Shown here one piece after another: positions 26,139-34,788 of a DNA stretch of 64,000 nt (its first letter is position 1; every line of letters begins with the position of its first letter). Location of the stretch: the NCBI GenBank assembly GCA_021414005.1, contig JAIOPH010000019.1, positions 186,001 to 250,000 on the forward strand, in the 5' to 3' direction. Origin of the DNA: Chthoniobacter sp. Its GTDB lineage: Bacteria > Verrucomicrobiota > Verrucomicrobiia > Chthoniobacterales > Chthoniobacteraceae. A program made the translations under genes and the position numbers. The notes below the pieces were generated by a model. It did not search any database, was not told where the DNA came from, and saw only the letters and a program-made list of their open reading frames with translations.

Positions 26139-28619
26139 TCTCGCCCCTCGCAGCGCGTAAGCCGGCAGGACAAAGCACAGCGTCGCGAATAAACACCACG
26201 CCACGCCGAGCGCGCACACGATCCCGAGTCCCTGCAGCGCGGGATTGTGCGCCAGCCCGAGCGACGCGAACCCCGCCACGGTCGTTAGCCCGCTGAGCAG
26301 CACGGGCTTCACCACATTGGCCGTCGCGCGCTCGTGGCGTCCCGCCGCCCCCATCGCGCCGATCACGTAAATGCCGTAGTCCACACCGATGCCGAGCACG
26401 AGCGGGAAGGCCAGCACGTTGAAAAGATTCAGCGCCACGCCTAGCAGCTTCAACGACGCCAGCATCGCCCCGAACGAGAGCGCCAGGCTGACCATGAGCA
26501 CGGCAATCGGGTAGGCGCGGCGATAAAGCACCCCGAGCAGGACGACATTGAAGGCAATCATGATCGCGCTGAGTTCTACCATCTTGCCCTTCGCCCAGCG
26601 CACCAGATCCTGCAGCGTGTAGTTCCAGCCCGAGAGGTGGTAAGGCACGTCGCCCGTGGATCGCGCGAGGAGTTCCCGCAGCCGCTCCTTCTGCGCAAAC
26701 GTGGTGACCTTTTCCGTCGGTCGCACGAAACCCGCAGTGACATTCGGATCGCTGCCGAAAAACTGATCGACGAGAAACCACCACGTCGAACTCGCCGGCA
26801 GCCGCTGGCGCCAGTCGAGCAGCGCGCGGTCGCCGGCGCTGATCGCGGAGAGCGCATCGAGCAGTGCGCTCGCGCCGGGCAAAGGCTGCGCGTCCGCCTC
26901 CGTCAGCGCAGCGGCAAGCGTGTCGCGCGCAGCGGGCACATTCACCGCGCGCGCGAGCACCGCCGCGTTGGCCTCCACATTTTTCGGCGAAAGCACCAGC
27001 GCGCCCGCGAGGATGGAGGTTTGCTTCAGTTCGCCCCGCTCCACCAGTTTCGCCCACTCCGTCTGGAGCTTCGTCCAGTGCGCGTGCGTCTCCTCCGCGC
27101 TGTGCGCTTCGAGCAGCACCAGCAACTGCTCGCCAAAGCCGGGAAACCTTTCCGTGATCAACCGCAGCGCGCGACCAGCGGAGCTGTTAGGCGGTTCGAG
27201 CGTGCGCGGGTTGGCATCGAAAAGCAATGGGCGCAGCGGCGCGGCGGCAAATGCGCAGCCGAGCAGCAGCACCAGCGTCGCAGGAATCAGGATGCGTCGC
27301 GGGCCGGCGAAAACCCAATGCACAAACCGCTCGCCGCCGGCCCGCAGCGGATCGCTCACTCGCGGCCGCACGTCACGGCCGATGGATACGAAGAAGACCG
27401 TCATCATCAGCGCCGCGGCGATGAGGATGCCGAAACAGATCAGCACCCCGAGCTGGGCAAAGCCCGGACAGCCGCTGAAGACGTGGCTGAAGAATCCCGC
27501 CGCGCTCGTCAGCGCGCCAAAGATCACGCTCCGTCCCTGCGTCCGCAGTGCCGTGCCGATCGCTTCCTCGTGACTGCAGCCTGCGCCGCGTTCGATCTCG
27601 TAAATCGAGTAGAGCATCATCCCGAAATCCACCCCCAACCCGATAAGGATCGAGCAGAGCCCGATGGTGATCATGTTCAGCTCGTGGAAAACGGCCGCGC
27701 CCAGCCCCACGGCCATGACACAGCTCAGGAGCAGCACATGCAAGATCGCCACCAGCGGACGCACGCGGCGGAAGCCGAGCCAAAACACCACGGAAACCAG
27801 CAGCGCCGAACCGATCAGCGTGGTGATGATGTCGGTGCGCATGATGACCGATAGTTCGCCAACGTAAGCCGTGCGCCCCGTCACGAGCACCTCCGGCTTT
27901 GGTCCCTCCCAGCCCGCCAGCACGCGGCGGCGAAAGCCGTCCACCTGGCGCATCATCTCCTGCGAGGCGTGCGCGCCGAGATCGTCCTGGTTCGTGACCA
28001 CGAGGACGAGCTGGACCTTGTGATCCGGCGAGGTCAGCGAAAAGGATTGCTCCACCCCGGACGAGCCGAGCTGGCGAAAGGCGGGCGCGAGCACCCCGAG
28101 CGGATCAACCGCGAGGCCGAAATGTTCGTCGCGAAACGAGCCCGCCTTGACCCGCGCCATCGTCTTCGCGATGCGCTCGCGAATCGCGTCCGGCTGCAGC
28201 GCCGCGGCGACTTGGGCAAACTCCTCCGGCGGACAATTCATCAGCAGCGGGAGCAGGAGCGTCTGCGCCTGGGCCATCGCGTTTTCGTCGCCCAGCGGGA
28301 GCTGATCCATGGCGCGCACCACCCACGGCTCACGGCGCAGCGCCTCACCGAAGTACTGCGCAAATCCATCGAGATCAACCTCCCCCGTTTCGTCGTGCAG
28401 CGCAAACGTCAGCGCGCGACCCTGGGCGAATTCCTTGTTCGAGACCTTCCACACGCGCACCGAGTCGAAGTGCGCCGGAAACAGGTCGAGCACGTCCGAA
28501 TTAAACCGCCAGCGCAGGCCGACGATCAAGCCGCAGACCAAAAGCAAACCCAGCGCGAAAGCGTGGACGCGCCCCGGACGGTGGGCGAGAAAGCGGGCGA
28601 GCTTCTGGCCGGAGATCAT
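26136..28619 (-). CDS. MMPL/RND-superfamily lipid exporter
   Basis: 827-aa inner-membrane transporter. Twelve spans in two repeats: one N-terminal span, a large periplasmic loop (FNSDVLDLFPAHFDSV onward), five spans with the ITIGLCSILIGLGVDFGMMLYSIYEIERG motif, then a second half with FPLVLGIGVDYGIYVIGAM. The GVDFG/GVDYG acidic residues are the proton-relay sites of MMPL proteins. It belongs to the COG4258-like predicted exporters found beside aryl-polyene and hopanoid genes. ATG 28619 was chosen; an alternative 13 codons upstream lies within a palindromic repeat. Confidence 0.85.
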   Translation of the reverse strand: MISGQKLARFLAHRPGRVHAFALGLLLVCGLIVGLRWRFNSDVLDLFPAHFDSVRVWKVSNKEFAQGRALTFALHDETGEVDLDGFAQYFGEALRREPWVVRAMDQLPLGDENAMAQAQTLLLPLLMNCPPEEFAQVAAALQPDAIRERIAKTMARVKAGSFRDEHFGLAVDPLGVLAPAFRQLGSSGVEQSFSLTSPDHKVQLVLVVTNQDDLGAHASQEMMRQVDGFRRRVLAGWEGPKPEVLVTGRTAYVGELSVIMRTDIITTLIGSALLVSVVFWLGFRRVRPLVAILHVLLLSCVMAVGLGAAVFHELNMITIGLCSILIGLGVDFGMMLYSIYEIERGAGCSHEEAIGTALRTQGRSVIFGALTSAAGFFSHVFSGCPGFAQLGVLICFGILIAAALMMTVFFVSIGRDVRPRVSDPLRAGGERFVHWVFAGPRRILIPATLVLLLGCAFAAAPLRPLLFDANPRTLEPPNSSAGRALRLITERFPGFGEQLLVLLEAHSAEETHAHWTKLQTEWAKLVERGELKQTSILAGALVLSPKNVEANAAVLARAVNVPAARDTLAAALTEADAQPLPGASALLDALSAISAGDRALLDWRQRLPASSTWWFLVDQFFGSDPNVTAGFVRPTEKVTTFAQKERLRELLARSTGDVPYHLSGWNYTLQDLVRWAKGKMVELSAIMIAFNVVLLGVLYRRAYPIAVLMVSLALSFGAMLASLKLLGVALNLFNVLAFPLVLGIGVDYGIYVIGAMGAAGRHERATANVVKPVLLSGLTTVAGFASLGLAHNPALQGLGIVCALGVAWCLFATLCFVLPAYALRGAR

Positions 28620-28650
28620 GGAAGGAGGACCGGCGGCGCGGAGCGCGTCG

Positions 28651-28850
28651 AAACCCAACCGTCATCCTGAGCGGAGCGGAGGCTTTGCGCAGCGCAGTCG
28701 AAGGACCTCTCACTATTCCGTGGGCGGAGGTGGAGCGCAGCGCATCCCGTCCTCCGCCTCCGCCCACGAAGAGTTAGAGGTCCTTCGACTGCGTTCCCGC
28801 CCGCCTGCGCCCACCGGAAACTCCGCTCAGGATGACGGTGGTTGGTTTTG
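28651..28850. repeat. CATCCTGAGC-type long palindrome
   Basis: An imperfect 200-bp inverted repeat fills the gap upstream of the exporter. The left arm begins GTCATCCTGAGCGGAG at 28661 and carries CAGTCGAAGGACCTCTCAC; the right arm ends CTCCGCTCAGGATGAC at 28835 and carries AGAGGTCCTTCGACTGCG. The centre has GTGGGCGGAGG paired with CCTCCGCCCAC-like sequence. This family is widespread in bacterial genomes (from memory). No gene. Confidence 0.8.
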
Positions 28851-28886
28851 GCGCGCTGCGCGCGGACGGCGGACGACATCAGGCGC

Positions 28887-29426
28887 TCAGCGGTTGAACT
28901 GAAAGTCGAAACTCTGGATCGGGAGCTCCGATCCCACCAGTCGCATGAGCCTTTTTACGTCGGTCCGAAATGAGTACGATAGGGAGGTGAGGTGACCGCC
29001 GCCAGGCCCAGGTTCTAAATTCCACGTTACCAAAGCCTGGTCGACGGGACTGGTCGGATGTTTCTGAAGAAGAAACGCCTCCCGCATGGCAATCCAGTTC
29101 CGCAGATGCTTCGGCGCGGCGGACGGTGCGCCCTGCCACGAGCCTCGGGCGAAAAGTCCCTCCGCCCGCGCGGTCGTCGCATCTTCGCGGAGGGTTAGCA
29201 GCGGGATGCCGCCCGCCTTTTGAAACTCGAGCTGAAACTCCTGCTCGCCGCGCTGCTGCACGACGACATCGCCAATGACCGTGCGTTTCGCGTCGCTGTA
29301 TTTGAGCTGGCCGATGTGCGTCTTCCACGTCTTGTCCGGCGTGGCGAATTGGTGGGCGGTCTGGCAGCCAGTGAGCGCCGCGGCGAGCGCGAGGCCGGCG
29401 AGAGAGAGCCATGTTTTCATCTTCAT
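28887..29426 (-). CDS. Small lipoprotein, DUF3261/LolB-like
   Basis: 179 aa. The start MKMKTWLSLAGLALAAALTGCQ is a lipoprotein signal with a lipobox (LTGC), so Cys20 is predicted to be acylated. The mature part alternates short beta strands (VVVQQRGEQEFQLEFQKAG, IPLLTLRED) and a helical end, consistent with a LolB-like barrel such as DUF3261 proteins that accompany LolA and MMPL genes in aryl-polyene clusters. That family call is inferred mainly from context. ATG 29426 overlaps the stop of the upstream FAD gene by 4 nt. Confidence 0.7.
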   Translation of the reverse strand: MKMKTWLSLAGLALAAALTGCQTAHQFATPDKTWKTHIGQLKYSDAKRTVIGDVVVQQRGEQEFQLEFQKAGGIPLLTLREDATTARAEGLFARGSWQGAPSAAPKHLRNWIAMREAFLLQKHPTSPVDQALVTWNLEPGPGGGHLTSLSYSFRTDVKRLMRLVGSELPIQSFDFQFNR

Positions 29427-30697
29427 GCGGCGGGTTCGAGTTGCGGGGCGGGCGCGGACGTCTTCGCGTCGAGACGCGGGCAGAGCGCCATGTAGCGCTG
29501 GAGGAAAAGCACGAGGTAGAAAACCTGCATCCGCCACCAGATCGCGAAGCTGTTGCCAATGTTGCCCGCGAGGACGGAATTCACGGCGGGCGCAAGCTGG
29601 AACCGCTGCGTCGGCGTGGTGAAAACCTCGATGAACTCCGGGCGATACCACGCCGTCACGAAGCGCAGATATTTGTCCATGAGCCCGTGCAGCCCGCGCT
29701 CGTACCGGCGGAAAAGGCGGGGCCGCCGCGCGGGGTTCGTGAGAATTTCGTCGAGCGCATCGGCGCACTGCTCGCCGCTGTGGATGGCGAGGAAAACGCC
29801 GGTGGAAAAAATCGGGTCGATGAACCCGGCGGCGTCGCCCGCGAGCATCCAGCGGTCGCCGGTCAGGCGCGTGTTGCGATACGAGTAGTCGCCGGCGGAG
29901 TGGACGGGCGATACGCGTGCCGCTGCGGCCATGCGTTCGCGCATCACGGCGGAATCGCGGATCGCCCAATCGAGCGCGGCCTCGGGCGAGAGCTTGCGCG
30001 CCTTGAAGTCGGCGAGATCCATGACCACGCCGATGCTCGTGCGGCGTTCGTCCAGCGGGATGAGCCAAAACCAATAACCATCCGCGCGCACTAGTCGCGT
30101 CAACGTGGCGTCGATGCCCTTGTCCCGCTGCGCGCCTTCGTAGTGGGCGTAACAGGAGAATTTCTTGAGATGCGCGTAAGTCGTCTTGAGCTGGAACTGC
30201 GTGCCGACCACCGCGTTTCGCCCGCTCGCATCGATGAGGTAGCGTGCGCGAACCGCCGACCCGCCCGCGAGTTTCAGCGTCACGCCGTCCGCGTCGCAGG
30301 CCAGCTCCGCCACGCTCGTCTCCTCGCGCACCTCCGCGCCGGTCTCTCGCGCGCGGTCGAGCAGCATCTTGTCGAAATCGGCGCGCTCGACCTGATACGC
30401 GCTGTGATGCTTCAGCCGGAAGCCGTCCTTGAAATAGAACTTCACCGCCCGCTGCCCGCAGGCCGTGGCGATTTCGCCGCCGAATTTCTGCATCGCTCCG
30501 GCCTCCAGGCGCGCGCGGATGCCCAGTCGGTCGAACGCCGTGAGTGAGTACGGCAGCAGCGATTCCCCGATGTGAAACCGCGGAAATTTCTCCCGCTCCA
30601 GCACGACCACGCGCCGCCCCTTTTGCGCGAGCAGCACCGCCGCCGTGCTGCCCGCCGGGCCGCCGCCGATGATTGCTACGTCGTAAATTTCTTCCAT
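29423..30697 (-). CDS. FAD-dependent oxidoreductase, halogenase/reductase-like
   Basis: 424 aa. FAD-binding start DVAIIGGGPAGSTAAVLLAQKG, then FHIGESLLP (typical of flavin-dependent halogenase-like and geranylgeranyl-reductase-like proteins), YLIDASGRNAVVG, WFWLIPLDERRTSIGVV and the second FAD motif MLAGDAAGFIDPIFSTGVFLA. The halogenase Lys/WxWxIP pair appears only in part (WFWLIPL), so halogenation is not implied; aryl-polyene clusters carry such a protein of unknown reaction. It leads a minus-strand series with the lipoprotein (ATGA overlap), exporter, acyltransferase and LolA. Confidence 0.8.
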   Translation of the reverse strand: MEEIYDVAIIGGGPAGSTAAVLLAQKGRRVVVLEREKFPRFHIGESLLPYSLTAFDRLGIRARLEAGAMQKFGGEIATACGQRAVKFYFKDGFRLKHHSAYQVERADFDKMLLDRARETGAEVREETSVAELACDADGVTLKLAGGSAVRARYLIDASGRNAVVGTQFQLKTTYAHLKKFSCYAHYEGAQRDKGIDATLTRLVRADGYWFWLIPLDERRTSIGVVMDLADFKARKLSPEAALDWAIRDSAVMRERMAAAARVSPVHSAGDYSYRNTRLTGDRWMLAGDAAGFIDPIFSTGVFLAIHSGEQCADALDEILTNPARRPRLFRRYERGLHGLMDKYLRFVTAWYRPEFIEVFTTPTQRFQLAPAVNSVLAGNIGNSFAIWWRMQVFYLVLFLQRYMALCPRLDAKTSAPAPQLEPAA

Positions 30698-30772
30698 GAG
30701 TGCGCGCGAAGTTAGGCGGAATCCCCCCGATGAAAAGCCGCGAGATTTAGCTCCGCACCTTCCTGCGCATCG

Positions 30773-31312
30773 CTATGTCCGCCGCCCCGAACCGATGATT
30801 AAAGGCACCGCCGCGTGCAGGCTCCGGGCGCGAAAGTCGGGGGCGGTGCGAAGCGGCTCGGCGTAGCCGTGGTCGATGAAGATAGTGCGGCAGCCGGCGG
30901 CGGTGCCGCAATCGATGTCGCGCCAGCGGTCGCCAATCATCCAGCTTTGCGCGAGGTCAATGTCGAGTTCGCGTGCGGCGCGGAGCAACATGCCGGGCGC
31001 GGGTTTACGGAAATCGGAGGCCTGTCCCTGACCCGGATCGTAGCAAACCTCCACGCGATCCAGCGGCAGCGCGGAGCACATCAGCGCGTGCATCGCCTCC
31101 ACCTCCGTGCGCCGCTGCGTCCCGCGCCCCACGTCCGGCTGGTTGGTCGCCACCACGAGGAGAAAACCCGCCCCCTTCAGCTCCGCGCACGCCTCCACCA
31201 CCTCCGGCAGCAGTTCAAAATCCGCGACCGTCGCAGGAGGAAACGGCTTTCCGTCGCGCACCACAGGCCGGTTGATGACGCCATCGCGATCGAGAAAGAC
31301 GGCACGTTTCAT
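30773..31312 (-). CDS. gmhB: Heptose bisphosphate phosphatase, GmhB-like HAD
   Basis: 179-aa HAD-IIIA phosphatase. Nucleophile motif FLDRDGVIN at residues 5-13, motif II VVATNQPDVGRG, Lys in FRKPAPGML and motif IV MIGDRWRDIDCG. It probably removes the C7 phosphate of heptose 1,7-bisphosphate. The region before FRKPAPGM reads VCYDPGQGQASD and lacks the four zinc-binding Cys/His of E. coli GmhB, so it is a zinc-less variant. The genes next to it (SIS isomerase, nucleotidyltransferase, GHMP kinase) complete the pathway. Confidence 0.82.
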   Translation of the reverse strand: MKRAVFLDRDGVINRPVVRDGKPFPPATVADFELLPEVVEACAELKGAGFLLVVATNQPDVGRGTQRRTEVEAMHALMCSALPLDRVEVCYDPGQGQASDFRKPAPGMLLRAARELDIDLAQSWMIGDRWRDIDCGTAAGCRTIFIDHGYAEPLRTAPDFRARSLHAAVPLIIGSGRRT

Positions 31313-31352
31313 CGTGCAGCCAATCGAAAATCAAGAATCGAGAGTCGAACAT

Positions 31353-31949
31353 TCACGTCACGCTCTCCCACTTCGTCTGCGCGACTTTCAGCCTGGGGTG
31401 CGAGACGAAGAGATGCCAGACCACGCCCTGAAACGCCTCGGAGTGCGGTGTGATATTAGCGGGGTTTACCGTCGGGATGATGACGCACGCATCCGCGACC
31501 TGCGCGGTGTAGCCTCCATCCTTGCCGCAGATTCCGAAGACGGACGCGCCCACGGCTTTTGCCAGTTTCACTGCTTCGACCAAATTCGGGCTCACGTTCT
31601 TTTCAAGGTTGCCGCCGCCAACGGAAAAAACGAGCAGCCCGTCCTTCGCGTTCAGCCGGCTGCCGCGCAGCCATTCAGCGAAGACCGTGGCCCAGCCTTC
31701 GTCGTTCGTCCGCGCGGTGAGTTCGGAGACGTTGTCGGTCGGCGCGTAGCACTCGAAGCCGCAGATTTTGCGGAAGTCATTCACCGCGTGCGAGGCGTTC
31801 GCCGCGCTGCCGCCAACGCCGAGGATGAAGAGCCGTCCGCCGCGCTCACGCACCGCGGCGAGGCCCTCGACGATGCGTTCCATCAAGGCGGGTTCGAGGG
31901 CGGCGACGATGTCGCGGGTTTCGGCGAGGTGTTGGGCGGCGTAGGTCAT
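31353..31949 (-). CDS. gmhA: Sedoheptulose-7-phosphate isomerase-like SIS protein
   Basis: 198-aa SIS-domain protein: RLFILGVGGSAANASHAVNDFRKI at about residues 39-62 holds the sugar-phosphate loop, followed by LLVFSVGGGNLEKNVSPN, AVGASVFGICGKDGG and PTVNPANITPHSEAFQ. GmhA-type enzymes turn sedoheptulose 7-phosphate into heptose 7-phosphate, the first step to ADP- or GDP-heptose. ATG 31949 overlaps the hddC-like stop by 4 nt. Exact substrate inferred from the neighbours. Confidence 0.82.
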   Translation of the reverse strand: MTYAAQHLAETRDIVAALEPALMERIVEGLAAVRERGGRLFILGVGGSAANASHAVNDFRKICGFECYAPTDNVSELTARTNDEGWATVFAEWLRGSRLNAKDGLLVFSVGGGNLEKNVSPNLVEAVKLAKAVGASVFGICGKDGGYTAQVADACVIIPTVNPANITPHSEAFQGVVWHLFVSHPRLKVAQTKWESVT

Positions 31950-32662
31950 GGCGTGGCGGGTTGGGTGAGGAGGGCTTCGAGTTCGGCGAGGCCGGCGTGC
32001 GAGCCGTTCTCATAAAAGCGTTGAAAAACTTCATGCCCCGCGAGCGCGCCCTTGGCAACCAATCCGCACTGCACGTCCGCGAGATCGAACGCCACGCCGG
32101 ACGGACGTTCCGCAAAGACCGACGCCCGGAACGCGCCCAGACCGTAATCGATGTGCCGCATCGCCGGAGTGCGCGCGCGTTTGTCGTAGCGCACGATGCG
32201 CCCGTCCACGAACTCCACATTGCTCGCATCCCACGCGCCCTCGTTGTTGAAAACGGTCATCAACCCCGGTTGCCCGCTCACCCGGAAAGCATCCGCCACC
32301 GCCTCGTAGTCGATGGGCAAATACGAGTCGCCATAGAGCGTAAAAAACTCCTCGCCCAGCAACGGCAGGGCCTGCCTCAGCGCGCCACCCGTGCCGAGCA
32401 GCACCTTGCCGTCGAACGAATACCGCAGCTCCATCCCGAACTCCGCACCGTCGCCAAACTCCCGCTCAATTATCTCTCCCAAATATCCCACACACAGCAC
32501 CGCGCGCCGCAAACCCGCCGCCCGCAGCAGCCGCAACTGATGCGCGAGAAATGGCTCGCCCGCGACCGTGAGCAGCGCCTTGGGAATCTTCTCGGTGATC
32601 GGCCGCAACCGCGTCGCCAACCCACCCGCAAGAATCGCCACCGGCAACAGGTTCACGCTCAT
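31946..32662 (-). CDS. hddC: Sugar-1-phosphate nucleotidyltransferase, HddC-like
   Basis: 238-aa NTP-transferase: AILAGGLATRLRPITEKIPKALL at residues 9-31 is the nucleotide/pyrophosphate signature, then FLAHQLRLL, LLGTGGALRQALPLL, FFTLYGDSYLPIDY (metal Asp) and FNNEGAWDASNVEF. Together with gmhA, hddA and gmhB it fits D-glycero-alpha-D-manno-heptose-1-phosphate guanylyltransferase of the GDP-heptose route; a different NDP-sugar is possible. Stop overlaps the gmhA start. Confidence 0.8.
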   Translation of the reverse strand: MSVNLLPVAILAGGLATRLRPITEKIPKALLTVAGEPFLAHQLRLLRAAGLRRAVLCVGYLGEIIEREFGDGAEFGMELRYSFDGKVLLGTGGALRQALPLLGEEFFTLYGDSYLPIDYEAVADAFRVSGQPGLMTVFNNEGAWDASNVEFVDGRIVRYDKRARTPAMRHIDYGLGAFRASVFAERPSGVAFDLADVQCGLVAKGALAGHEVFQRFYENGSHAGLAELEALLTQPATP

Positions 32663-32674
32663 CCTTGAGCGAAG

Positions 32675-32800
32675 GTTATTGTTTTACGGCAGAGACGCGG
32701 AGAAAGCGAAGAAGCGCGGAGATTGACGAAAACAAGCGCGCTTCCTTCCTCCACGCTCCTCTGCGTCCCCTGCGCCGCTGCGGTAAGAATCCCGTAGCCT
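32675..32800. repeat. GCAGAGACGCGGAG-type inverted repeat
   Basis: The gap between hddC and hddA contains TTTTACGGCAGAGACGCGGA at 32680-32699 and, on the far side, CTCTGCGTCCCCTGCGCCGC then TGCGGTAA, which read as the inverse arm; AAGCGCGGAGATT and CGCGCTTCC lie inside. It is the third distinct palindromic repeat family in the window and resembles 'cgcagagacgcggag' repeats common in many genomes (from memory). No gene. Confidence 0.7.
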
Positions 32801-32812
32801 TTCATCGCGCCG

Positions 32813-33796
32813 TCAATCCTGCGCGACGAGTTTCGTCCCCTCGAAATCGAAGCGGAACCGCACCTCGCGCAACCCCTGCCCACGCATCGCCCGCCGCAGC
32901 CGCGTGGTCTGCTCGGAGTAAAACATCAGGAACCCGCCACCACCCGCGCCGATGAGCTTCCCGCCAAGCGCGCCGTTCGCCATCGCGAAGTCATACCAAT
33001 CATTGATCTGCGCGTTGCTCATGCCGCCGGAGCGCTCCTTTTTCCGCTGCCAATGCACATCCATGAGCCGCGCCAGCTCGCGCAGATTGCCCGTCTCCAG
33101 CGCCTCCTTGCTTTGCACACCCAGCTCTTTCACAAAGTGCAGATTCTCCACCATCGCCTTGTCCACGCTCTTCGTGCGGTCGTTCTGCTCCTGCAAAATC
33201 TTCGACGCCGACCGCGTGTAGCCAGTGAAGAAAAGCAGTAGGTTGTCCTGCAAATTGAAAAGCGTCTCCTCGGCGAGCTCCACCGGGATGACTTCCACTT
33301 TTCCGCCCGGCAGAAAGTGAAACGACGTCACGCCCCCGACCGCGGCGATGTACTGATCCTGCTTGCCGATGGGCTCGCCGAGTTTCTCCAACTCGATCTG
33401 GCAGGCCTGCGCAGCGATCTCCGCCGGGCGCACGATGTTTTTTTTGTAAGTGTGTAGCGCCTTCAGCAGCGCGGTGGTGAAACTGCCCGACGAACCGAGG
33501 CCGCTGCCCGCGGGGATATCTGCCATCGAGGTGATTTCCAGCGAGCGCCCGTCCATTTGCAGCAGCGCGCAGGCTTCGCGCACAATCGGATGCTCCAGCA
33601 GTCCCGCGTGCTCCACGCGTTCGAGCTTCGAATACTTTACGATGAGATCCTCCACGAAGGTTTTGTGGAGCGTGATGTACACATATTTGTCGATGGCCGC
33701 GGCGATGAGGAAACCGCCGTGCTCCTCGTAATAGGACGGCAAATCCGTGCCGCCGCCGCCGAGCGAAATGCGGAGTGGAGAGCGCGTGATGATCAT
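32813..33796 (-). CDS. hddA: Heptose-7-phosphate kinase, HddA-like GHMP kinase
   Basis: 327-aa GHMP kinase. ITRSPLRISLGGGGTDLPSYY at the start is the HddA/FGGY-type sugar-recognition block, PAGSGLGSSGSFTTALLKAL at about residues 95-114 is the ATP loop, and LIGAGGGGFLMFY is GHMP motif 3. It phosphorylates D-glycero-D-manno-heptose 7-phosphate at C1. ATG 33796 overlaps the Gfo/Idh stop (ATGA). Same group as fucokinase/GDP-fucose kinases, but the module points to heptose. Confidence 0.85.
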   Translation of the reverse strand: MIITRSPLRISLGGGGTDLPSYYEEHGGFLIAAAIDKYVYITLHKTFVEDLIVKYSKLERVEHAGLLEHPIVREACALLQMDGRSLEITSMADIPAGSGLGSSGSFTTALLKALHTYKKNIVRPAEIAAQACQIELEKLGEPIGKQDQYIAAVGGVTSFHFLPGGKVEVIPVELAEETLFNLQDNLLLFFTGYTRSASKILQEQNDRTKSVDKAMVENLHFVKELGVQSKEALETGNLRELARLMDVHWQRKKERSGGMSNAQINDWYDFAMANGALGGKLIGAGGGGFLMFYSEQTTRLRRAMRGQGLREVRFRFDFEGTKLVAQD

Positions 33797-34788
33797 GGCG
33801 TGAAGTGGTAGCCGCTCGACGCGTGGATGCGCTCGACCACGGCGAGCGCCGCGCGTGCCGCGGGTAGGCCGGGTTGCGGCTCGCGACCGGTGCGGATGTC
33901 AGTGAGGAATTCCGCGAGCTCGCACCGCCACGAATCGTCGCCTCGCGGATACTCCCACGCGGTCGTCTCGGGCGGTCCCATCGCGGGAAGCATCTGGTAA
34001 AAAGTCAGTCGCTCGACGCCGTAACTGCCGCCGAGACCCTCAATGTGGAGCTTTCCGTTGCGGCCGTAAATTTCGAGCGAGAAGAGATTTTTCCACTCCG
34101 TGCAACTCACATGCAGCCACGCCGTCTGCCCGGCGGCCGTGCGCAGATTGAGAAAGGCGTTGTCGTCCACCGGCATGTCCCAGAAGCACGTCGTGGCGTG
34201 GCCCTCAATGCTCGCGAAGTCGCCGAGAAACCAGCCGGCTAGATCAATGAGATGCACACCCTGATCAATGAGTTCACCGCCGCCTGAAAGCCGCGGATCG
34301 GCGCGCCATTCGCGGTCGTAGCCCACACGTCCGCCGTGACCGTAGCGTCCGCGGATGAACATCAGCGGACCCAGCGCGCCGGACTCGAAGATGCTGCGCG
34401 CCTGCTGGAGCGCTGGATGAAAACGATGATTGAACCCGACGCGCACACGCACGTCTGCGGTGCGGGCCTCTGCGATGAGTTCATCGACCTCGGCCGTGGA
34501 AATCGCGCCCGGCTTTTCCACGAGGACGTGCTGGCCCGCGCGGATCGCGGCGAGCGCGAGCGGGGCGAGCGCGGAGTTCAGGGTGCAGATGATCACGGCG
34601 TCGATCTGCGGATCGGCGAACACCCGCGCCGCGTCCGTCGTTGCGTAGCCGGACTGCGCCACGGCCACGATTCGCTCGGCCCGCGCGAGATCGAGGTCGC
34701 ACGCGGCGGCCAATGCCCCCGGAGGCAAGGTGGTGAGACGTTTCTGTCCGATTACGCCGCCGCCTACAATTGCGAAGCGCGGACTCAT
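33793..34788 (-). CDS. Gfo/Idh/MocA-family oxidoreductase
   Basis: 331-aa NAD(P)-dependent dehydrogenase: FAIVGGGVIGQKRL Rossmann start, AVIICTLNSALAPLALAAI, VLVEKPGAISTAEVDELI (the EKP motif with the catalytic Lys), FNHRFHPAL, and GGGELIDQGVHLIDLAGWFLG with the His used by this family. Likely oxidises a ring hydroxyl of an NDP-sugar in the surface-glycan pathway; substrate unknown. ATG 34788 is chosen because it overlaps the SDR stop (ATGA); an ATG two codons upstream is possible. Confidence 0.85.
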   Translation of the reverse strand: MSPRFAIVGGGVIGQKRLTTLPPGALAAACDLDLARAERIVAVAQSGYATTDAARVFADPQIDAVIICTLNSALAPLALAAIRAGQHVLVEKPGAISTAEVDELIAEARTADVRVRVGFNHRFHPALQQARSIFESGALGPLMFIRGRYGHGGRVGYDREWRADPRLSGGGELIDQGVHLIDLAGWFLGDFASIEGHATTCFWDMPVDDNAFLNLRTAAGQTAWLHVSCTEWKNLFSLEIYGRNGKLHIEGLGGSYGVERLTFYQMLPAMGPPETTAWEYPRGDDSWRCELAEFLTDIRTGREPQPGLPAARAALAVVERIHASSGYHFTP

